Positions 19,101-28,100 of a DNA stretch of 56,352 bases are shown one piece after another (within the stretch, counting starts at the first letter, position 1; each line of letters begins with the position of its first letter). A program made the position numbers and the translations under genes. The stretch spans positions 1 to 56,352 of the forward strand of contig CAZZBK010000018.1 of assembly GCA_964652155.1 (NCBI GenBank), in the 5' to 3' direction. Source of the stretch: CAZZBK01 sp964652155 (GTDB taxonomy: Bacteria; Planctomycetota; Planctomycetia; Pirellulales; PNKZ01). The notes under the pieces were generated by a model, which was not told where the DNA came from, made no database searches, and was given only the letters and a program-made list of their open reading frames with translations.

Positions 19101-22100
19101 AACCATCTCCACGGGCGGTTCACTGATCATCGACAATTCATCGACCGCGATCGCGGATCGTGTCAACAATACCGCATCCATCACCTCATCGGGCGGGATC
19201 TTGGGCTTCATCGCGAACTCGACGTTCGGCGGCAGCGAACAAGTTGGCCCGGTCGTGATCAGCGGCCACGCCGACACGACGATCCGCTACGTCACCGCGG
19301 GGGCCGCCAGCGATTTTAATCTGCAATCTCTGACGCGGACGAACGCGACCGCCACGGTCAAATTCGTCGGCGTCAACAACGACATCGGCGTCGGCGGTCG
19401 GAACCTAACGATCACGACCACGCCCGTCACCACCGGCACCGGTGGCGTGACGCCGATCGTTCCGTTTGCAACCATTCAAGGCCCGAGCGGGTTCGACTTG
19501 GTTGCCGATCAATCGGGCTCAGCCGGATTCCAGGTCGGCGCGTTGCCCAACGTTGGCAGCTACGATGATCCCGGCACCACGCCCAACGGCAATCTCAAAT
19601 TCTCCAACTCCATTGGCGCCAATTTCTCCCCCACGATTGCTGGCGACTACACCGCCAACGCCATCATCTTTGACGGCTCCGGTCTAACCGCCGGCGATTT
19701 TGGCAACAATTTGGCGATTGCTCCCGCGTCAGGGCCAGCGCTGATCGCCAATCAAGGCACGGGCAACGTGATCGCGGCCGATCTGACGTTCGCCACCGAA
19801 GCGCAGATGTTCATAGACTCGGGTGATTTAACGATTCAGAACATCAATGGCGGCAACCTGGTGACCAATAAAAACGGTTCCGGTACGCTGACCATCGTCG
19901 GAAACAGCAGCCTCACGGGAGCGTACAACATCAACAATGGCACGGTCATTCCCTTCACGTCGAGTTCGTTGGGAGGGGCCGGTACGGTGACCATCGGCTT
20001 CGGAGCGAGTCTGGAACTGCCCGGAGGCATCTCAACCCCCGCCAACAAGGCGCTGGCCATCTACGGCAACGGCCTGAGCAACAGTAGTTCTGGCGCGTTG
20101 CGCTCTTCGGGCACCAATGTCTGGGGCGGGACGGTGACGCTCTCCTCCCCGCTCACCGCAATCAATGTGCAAAGCGGTACCTTGTCGCTCAACGGCAGCG
20201 TGGCGGGAGCAGCAGGGCTCACCCTGGTCAAGTACGGCCCCGGCACGTTGGACTACAGCGGATCTCTGGCCAACACCTTTGCCGGCACGACCGCGGTGAA
20301 TGAAGGCACGCTGTCGCTCAATCGCAGTTTGCTCGCCATCGCCGGGCCGCTGGTCATTGGCGATAACGCGGGGACCGACACCGTGGTTTACGGCCCCAAT
20401 ACGCGCGCCGCAATCCAGACCGGGGCGGCCATTCCCACGTCAGCGGCCTTGTCGCTCAATAACGGTGGCGTGTTGAACCTCAACGGACGTACCGAATACT
20501 TTAATACCATCACGCTCACCGGCGGCTCGGTCGGTGGTGGCACGATCAACCTGCTGACTTCGATCGTTTACAACCCGGGCCTGCAAGGACGCATTAGCGG
20601 CAACATTGCCGCCGGTATTAACCCCACCGCCACCCGCTCGATCAGCGTCTTGGACGGCCCCTTCCTGAACGACTTGGTCATCGACGCCACGCTGGTCGGA
20701 TCGTTCCCCATTAATAAGATCGGCGGTTTCACCAACGACAGCGCACTGCTCTTGTCGGGCGACAATGTCGGTTACAACGGCATGGTCACTGTCCAGGCCG
20801 GAACGTTGGTGATCGGCAACGACAACGCCTTGGGAAATAGCTCCGTTGCGTTTGGCCCCACGACCACCGCAGTCGTCGTCCGCTCCGATGGTGGCCCGCG
20901 ATCGATCACGAATCCGATCATTCTCGCTTCGACGGCAAATCGACTTGTGCTGGGTGGCCCCAACAATCTTGCGGCCAATACCATCAACTTCGGCGGCAAC
21001 GTTTATATCCCCGGCGCAACGGCCACGGCCACGTTGCAAGTCGACCCCACGATGAATGCCACGATCAGCGGTTCCATCGTGGATTTTGTGAACAACGTCC
21101 CCAGCAGCTTGAATAAGTCCGGGATGGGAACGCTCGTCCTGACCGGCCCCAACACCTATACCGGAAACACGCAGGTCACTCAGGGCGTGCTGCGCGTGAC
21201 CAACAGTGCGGCCTTGGGTGGCACGCGCAACGAGCAACAGTTCGTCAATCCGACGGCCGCTGCCTTTACCATGACGCTCAATGGCTCGACCACCGTCTCC
21301 TTTAACACCACAAGCCCAACGATTGCTCAAGACATTCAGAACGGTCTGAATTCACTCGCCACCATCGGCGGCGTGTTCGGTTCTGTTACCGTCGCTTCCA
21401 GCGGCACCGGATACCTTGTGACGTTTGGTGGCGGCCTGGCGGGGACCGATCTCCCCGCGATGACGAGCAATAATGCCACGTTCGCGCAAGTCTACAATGG
21501 CTCCAATACGCAAATCACCGGCGGTGCCGTGCTCGAACTCGCTGGGGTCAATCTTCCCAACGAGACCTTGGCCGCCATCTCATCGGGGTCTGGCTACAAC
21601 AACTCGACCGGCCGACCCGAATCGTACACCGGTATCATTCGCGCGGTGGCGGGCACCACAAACTCTGTCGGTTCCGGTTCGACCCCCATCGCCTTGTTCG
21701 TGGCGGCAAATAACTACTTCGGCGTCGACTCCGGCGCATCATTGATCATCAACGGCGTGGTCACCGGCGTCACGGCCCCCACCGGCATCACGGTCAAAAC
21801 GGGTACCGGCACACTCGAACTCGCTGGCAACGCTCCGAATCTCTCCACCGGCGTCACGCAGGTGCTCGATGGTGCGTTGCGATTGAACAAAGCCGCGGGA
21901 CTGACGGCGATCGCCGGGGCAACGCTCACGATTGGCGACAATGTCGGCGCGGCCAATACCGATCTGCTGCAATTGGCATCGAGCGAACAAATCGCTGATA
22001 CCACCATCGTCAGCCTGAACGCCACGGGTCGTATCGTGGGAGATGCGACCTATGCGAATCGCACGACGGCCGAGGTTCAACAAATCGTTAACACCGCAAC

Positions 22101-25100
22101 GGCCGGTACCTATCAACTGAGCTTCGGCGGCTTTACCACTCCCAATCTGGCGTTCAATAGCGTACCGGCCGCCGTGCAGGTCGCGCTCAACACCTTGCCC
22201 TCCATCGCGTCGATCGGCGGCGTGTTGGTCAGCGGCGCGGTGGGCAGCAACTACACGGTGGCATTCCTCGGCACTTCGGATCAACCCCAACTCAAGGTCT
22301 CCTCGGGCACGTCAGGGGCCTTCATTGGCGGCACGCTCATCTCCACCACGCTCGTTGAGGGTGGTCTGCGCGGCCGCGAAACGATCGGCGCGTTGAATAT
22401 CGGATTGGGCCCCGTCGCTGCCGGCAGTGTGCTGATGGATTCCGGGGCAACCTTGCTACTGACCGCCAACATGGCTGCCAACAATGTCGGTGCCCAACTC
22501 ACGACCTCGCCCGGTGCGACCGTCTCAGTCGGCACGCTGGCTTTGGCTCAAGCCACCAACATCGCCTCCACGGGCCGCACCATCACCGTTGCTGACACGG
22601 CGGACGGCAACGACCTGACCATTGCGGCCAACGTGGTCGACGGATTGGGCGTGCAAGTTGCACTCATTAAAGCCGGCGTCGGGCGATTAACGCTTCAGTC
22701 CAATGCCGCGCAGCCGTTCTCAGGCCAAATATTGGACACGGCCGGCACGTTGAACATCAATTCAACCGCTGGACTGGGCGCGCAAGGGCTCAATGAAGTG
22801 CAAACCCTGACGCTCGGCAACATGATCGGCAGCGCCAGCGGCGGCACGTTCACGCTCTCGATGGGTGCCGAAACGACAGCGCCACTCGCCTACAATGCCG
22901 GGGCCGATGAAATTCGCGCCGCACTCGGAGCCTTCACCGCCATCGGTGGCATCAGCAATGTCAACGTTCTAAGCACGCTGGCTACCACCAACGTGGTCTA
23001 TACGATTGTCGTCAGCAATCGCGGCAATCTGCCCACCATGAGTGTCTCCCCCACGACGCTCTCCGGTGGCATCACCGCCGCGATCGTCAGCAACTTCGAT
23101 GGCGGAAATGCGACCAGTGGCGTCACGGTCGCAGCCGGTGCCGCGCTCGAACTCCAAGGCACGATCAACAGCGCCACCAAGCCGTTCACGATCTCCGGTT
23201 CGGGCGTCTTGAACAGCGGCGGCTTCTTCATCAACAACAGTGCCAATGCCATTATGGGCTCGGGTGCTTTGAGAGTCCTGGGGGGCAGCCATGTCATCGG
23301 CGGCACCGTGACCTTGTCGGCTGGCCCCTTGAATGTGGCTGTTGAGTCAGGCTCGATGAACTTTGCCGGCCTCACAAACTTCGGAGTGGCTTCGACCAAT
23401 TACACCAAAACGGGCACCGGCACGCTCGAACTCTCGGGCACGGTTGCCAACACAGCTTTGGCCGTTAACCTCTACGCACTCGACGGCACGATCATCTTAA
23501 ACAAGACGAATAACGTCCAGTCGCTACCCAACACCGTCGCGCTCTACGTGGGCGACTCTATCGGCAACGATGACAGCGATGTCGTGCGCTATGGAACCGG
23601 CAGTTCCGGCAGCGTCGACCAAATCGGCACAGGAAATATCTTTGTACAGAGCACCGGTCGGCTCGATATGAACGGCCGCAGCGATAGCGTGGGCGGCGCC
23701 ATCGTCACCAGCATCGGACCCCAAGGTGCCGGCGATATCGTGGGCGTGAACAGCCTGCTATCGCTCAACGGCAACATCTCCACGGTGAATCAGGGTGGCT
23801 CCATCGCAAGTTCCACCTCGTCAATGATCACGACGAACCTGGCCCTGGTCGCCAATCGCACCATCACGGTCACGGAGGGCAGCGCCAACGACGAACTCAC
23901 CATCACGGGCGGCATCTCCGGTGTCGGCTTCGGCATCACCAAAGCTGGCCTCGGCACCCTTGCTCTTGCCAATTCCAACTCGTTCTCTGGTGCCACGAAC
24001 ATCAACCTGGGCACGGTCATCGTGCAGGCAAACGCCGCGCTCGGCACCGCCGCTGGTTCCACGACCGTGCTCAGCGGTGCTACATTGGCCATGCGCGGCA
24101 ATATCACCTACGGTGTTCCCGAGGCCATTAGCCTGGGCGGAGCAGGGAGCCGAGCCATCGGCAACGCCAGTTACTCCGGTGCGTTCGTAAACTTGTCGGG
24201 CAATAACTCGTTCAGCGGCACGATCACCGAGACGGCTTCCAGCACGCTTTACTTCTCATCCGGTTCGCTGGCCGTTAACGGCTCGATCGACGCCAGCAAT
24301 TTGGTCATGACGCTCCGCGGAGCAGGCAACTTGACCTTCAACAATGGCAGCCAGTTGTTTGGCTCCAATCAACTCATCAAGGGAGTCGATTCCACGGACA
24401 CCGGCACGGTGACCTTCAATACCGATACGACGTATGACGGTCTGGTAACGCTCAACGCGGGCACCACGCTGGTCAACAACAATCTCACCGGACTGGGCAC
24501 TTGGAACGTGAACGGCTCGGCCACCCTGGGGGGCGCGGGCAATCTTGCCGAGCCGATCAACTCGACCCTGGGCTCCGGCACGTTGTCTCCCGGCAACGGC
24601 TCCGTGACAGGCGTTCTAAGCACGGGTAATGTCAACCTGGGCACCTCAGCCTCGTTGGCCATGCACCTTAACGGCACATCCGCTGGAACCAACTACAGTC
24701 AGCTCAACGTGAATGGAACGGTCAACCTTAATAACACGGCCTTGAACCTGACCCGCGGCCCCTTTAGCTATAACGCCGGCACGCAACTCACGCTGATCAA
24801 CAACGACGGCGTCGACCCGATCGTCGGCAATTTCAATAACGCCACCGAAGGACAAGTCATTACCAGTTCGAGCGGCGTACGTGGAACCATTTCATACACC
24901 AGCGGTTCAGGCCTCAATGACGTCGGGCTCACGATCATCGGTCCCGCTATTGCGGGTACAACGACCACGCAGACGATCGACGAGAGCCAAACCGTGGCCC
25001 CCTTCGCCTCGGTCACCATCACCGACCAACAGAGTTTGCCCGACACGGTCACGACCGTCTCGCTCGATGATTCTTCCAAAGGCGTGTTCACCGCCAGCAG

Positions 25101-28100
25101 TTTGAGCGCTAGCGGATTCACGCTCGCTTCGCCGGGCGTCTATGTGTTCACGGGGGACGCTGCGGCCGCTCAGGCGGCGATTCGTCAACTGATGTTTGAT
25201 CCAGCCAACGATCATGTTGCCGCCGGTTCGACCGAAACGACCACCTTCACGATCTCCGTGCAGGCCAAGCAAGGCGCGCTCGACCTGAACGCTCCGGCGA
25301 TCGACGCCTCGACCACCGTCACCTCGCGCTCGGTCAATGACATTCCCACGCTCGACCCAATTAGTGATCCGACTCCAATCTACGAAGGATTTGGATCACA
25401 GACTATTCCGCTCTCGGGCATTGGAGCTGGCGGAGCCGAGTCGCAAGACCTCACCGTTATGGTGTCGAGCAGCAATACGGCCATTATTCCGACTCCGACG
25501 ATCAATTACACGAGCGCAAATTCAATCGGTTCGTTATCCTACGCGCCCGTCCCTTTTACCTTCGGTACGTCGCTGATTACGGTAACCGTAAGTGACAACG
25601 GCGGAACAGTATTTGGCGGTGTGGACACGATCACCCGTTCGTTCGTGGTCGATGTGAATGTGATCAACAAGATACCGACGATTGATTCTTTGACCTCTCC
25701 CTACATCATCGCCCAAGACTCTCCGCTACAAACCGTGCCGTTCTCAGGCGTGAGTGTCGGGGCCGGAGACACCATCTCGCAGACGATCCTCAGTGTGACT
25801 GCCACCAGTAGCAACACGCTCTTGATCGGCACGCCAACGGTTGCCTATACGGCGTCGAACCCCACTGGTTCACTGTCGTTTATTCCCCAGGCGGGGCAGG
25901 CGGGTTCCGCGCTGATTACGCTCATCGTGCAAGACAATGGCGGCACAGCAGGCGGTGGCGTCGACACGGTGTATCGCACCTTTGAGGTGGATGTCCTCAC
26001 GCCGAGTCAGATCAACCATGCCCCAACGCTCGACGACGTTACGCCCAATCCCTTGTCAATCCTCGAAGACAGCCCGCAACAGACCGTCAACCTTGCGGGG
26101 ATTTTCGACGGCGATTCGGGCACGCAGACGATTACCGTGAACGCCGTGAGCAGCAACCCCTCGATCGTTCCCAACCCCAGCGTGAATTACGTCAACGGAT
26201 CGTCGACCGGCAGCCTGAGCTTCACTCCCGTGAACGACGCATTTGGGTCAGCGCTCATCACCGTGACCCTTCAGGACAATGGCGGCACGGCCGCCGGAGG
26301 CCTCGATACCCTCACGAAGTCGTTTGTCGTGAGCATCTCGAACGTCAACGATCCGCCGGTTGTCACCCTGACCGCTTCGGCCCTGACCTACACAGAAAAA
26401 GACTCGCCGACTCCGATCGATGCCGGTTTGCAGTTAAATGACATCGACAGCTCGTTGCTGGCCTCGGCGACCGTCCAAATCATCGGTGGCTTTCAGACGA
26501 GCGAAGACCTGCTCAGCTTCACCAACCAATCGGGGATTACCGGCAGCTATAACTCGGTGAGCGGGATCATGACGTTGCTGGGCGCCGCCAGCCCAGCCGC
26601 GTATCGAACCGCCCTGCAGAGCGTCTCGTATTCCAACAGCAGCAATACGCCGAATACCTCACCGCGCATCGCGCAATTCGTCGTCGATGACGGCAACGGT
26701 CAGTTCAATCTCAGCACGGCGGTCACGCGACAGATCAATGTCGTAGCGGTCAAAGACTTCCCGCTGATCACGTCCTCCGGCACAACCCTCGCCTATACTG
26801 AAGGGGATGGCGCGGAGTTTATCGATCTGGGCCTGACCGGCGCGGTGGTGGATAGCCCCAGCATCGCCAGCGCGATCATTTCGGTGAGCAATAATTTTGT
26901 GACCGGCGAAGATGTCCTGGGCTTTGTCAACACGGCTCAAATCACGGGCAGCTACGATTCCGTTCAGGGCATCCTGACCCTAACAGGCACAACGTCCTAC
27001 GCCAACTACATCACGGCGCTGCACAACGTCACCTACACCAACACCAGCAATAGTCCGAGTACCCTGCCCCGAACCATCTCGTTCCAGATCGATGACGGCA
27101 ACGCGATCAACCATCAAAGCAACGTGGTGACCAATTCGATTTCGATTGCTCTGATCAACTCGGCGCCCGTCGTGACCACGTCCGGCGTCGCCAGCACCTA
27201 TCAAAAGGGGTTCCCCCCCGTTGCGATTGACCCCGGCTTGACGCTCAACGACATCGATACGACGTCGCTCGTCGGAGCCACGATCACGATTGTCGGCAAT
27301 TATCAATTGGGCGCCGACAGCTTGCAGTTCGCGTCATCCTCGGGCATTAACACGACCGGTTTCGACACGGTGAACGGTCGACTGGTGCTGACGGGCACGG
27401 CGACATTGTCGACGTACATTAGCGCATTGCAGTCGGTTTTGTTCTTCAACAATTCGATTTCCCCGTCGCAGCTTAATCGCACCATTACTTTCCAGATCGA
27501 CGATGGACAATCGAATCCTCCTGGCAGCAACCTGAGCAATGTCGCCTCGCAAACGATGCTGATCAGCACGATCAACACCGCCCCGGACTTGGCCATTTCC
27601 ACCGTGACGCCGCTCAGCTACGTCGAGGCTTCCGGCGCTATTCCGGTCGATTCTGGCATTCAGGTTGACGATCTCGACTCGCCCAATCTGGTCGGCGCGA
27701 CGATTACCATCTCCAGTGGATATCTCAGCTCCGAAGACTCGCTGGTCTTTGTGAATCAAAATGGCATCACGGGACAGTTCGATTCGCTCAACAACATTCT
27801 GAGTCTGACGGGCACCGCCTCACCGGCCGACTATCAAACCGCCTTGCAAAGCGTGAGCTATCTCAACAATAACAATTCACCCAACACGCAAAATCGAGTC
27901 GTCTCGTTCCAAGTGAACGACGGGGGCAATGCCAACAACCTGAGCGTCGTGCAGAGCCGAGCGATCAACGTCATCGCGGTGAATTCGCCTCCGGCGCTGA
28001 CCGGTTACACCTCACCGGTCACTTACACCGAGGAGCAGCCCGCCCTGACACTTGCTCCGGCTGCGTTGGTCAATGATCTGGATACCAATAGCCTGGTTGG

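Larger units (their letters stand above)
10780..24080 (+). repeat. PATR-like beta-strand repeat array (about 25 copies) with higher-order modules
   Basis: Copies of K-x-G-x-GTLxL start with KLGDGTVFLQG at 10780 and end with KAGLGTLALAN at 23941. Two flavours alternate. Type A ends in a NDSALGTG-like turn. Type B ends in LNK and is followed by LVIGD-x-x-G...D-x-V...QI and then LDLNG. Type B copies (marker VIGD or a variant) lie near 11290, 13546, 14083, 16249, 17200, 18538, 20350, 21925 and 23542. A third module, with DRL/V...SGG and later LTR...DIG, occurs near 12290-13020, 15070-15790 and 19155-19900. Copies are diverged at DNA level. Confidence 0.8.

Noticed and set aside
10780..24080. A DNA-level tandem repeat or CRISPR-like array in the giant gene
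   Set aside because: The repetition is at protein level only. DNA copies are diverged, unequal in length and all in one open frame.
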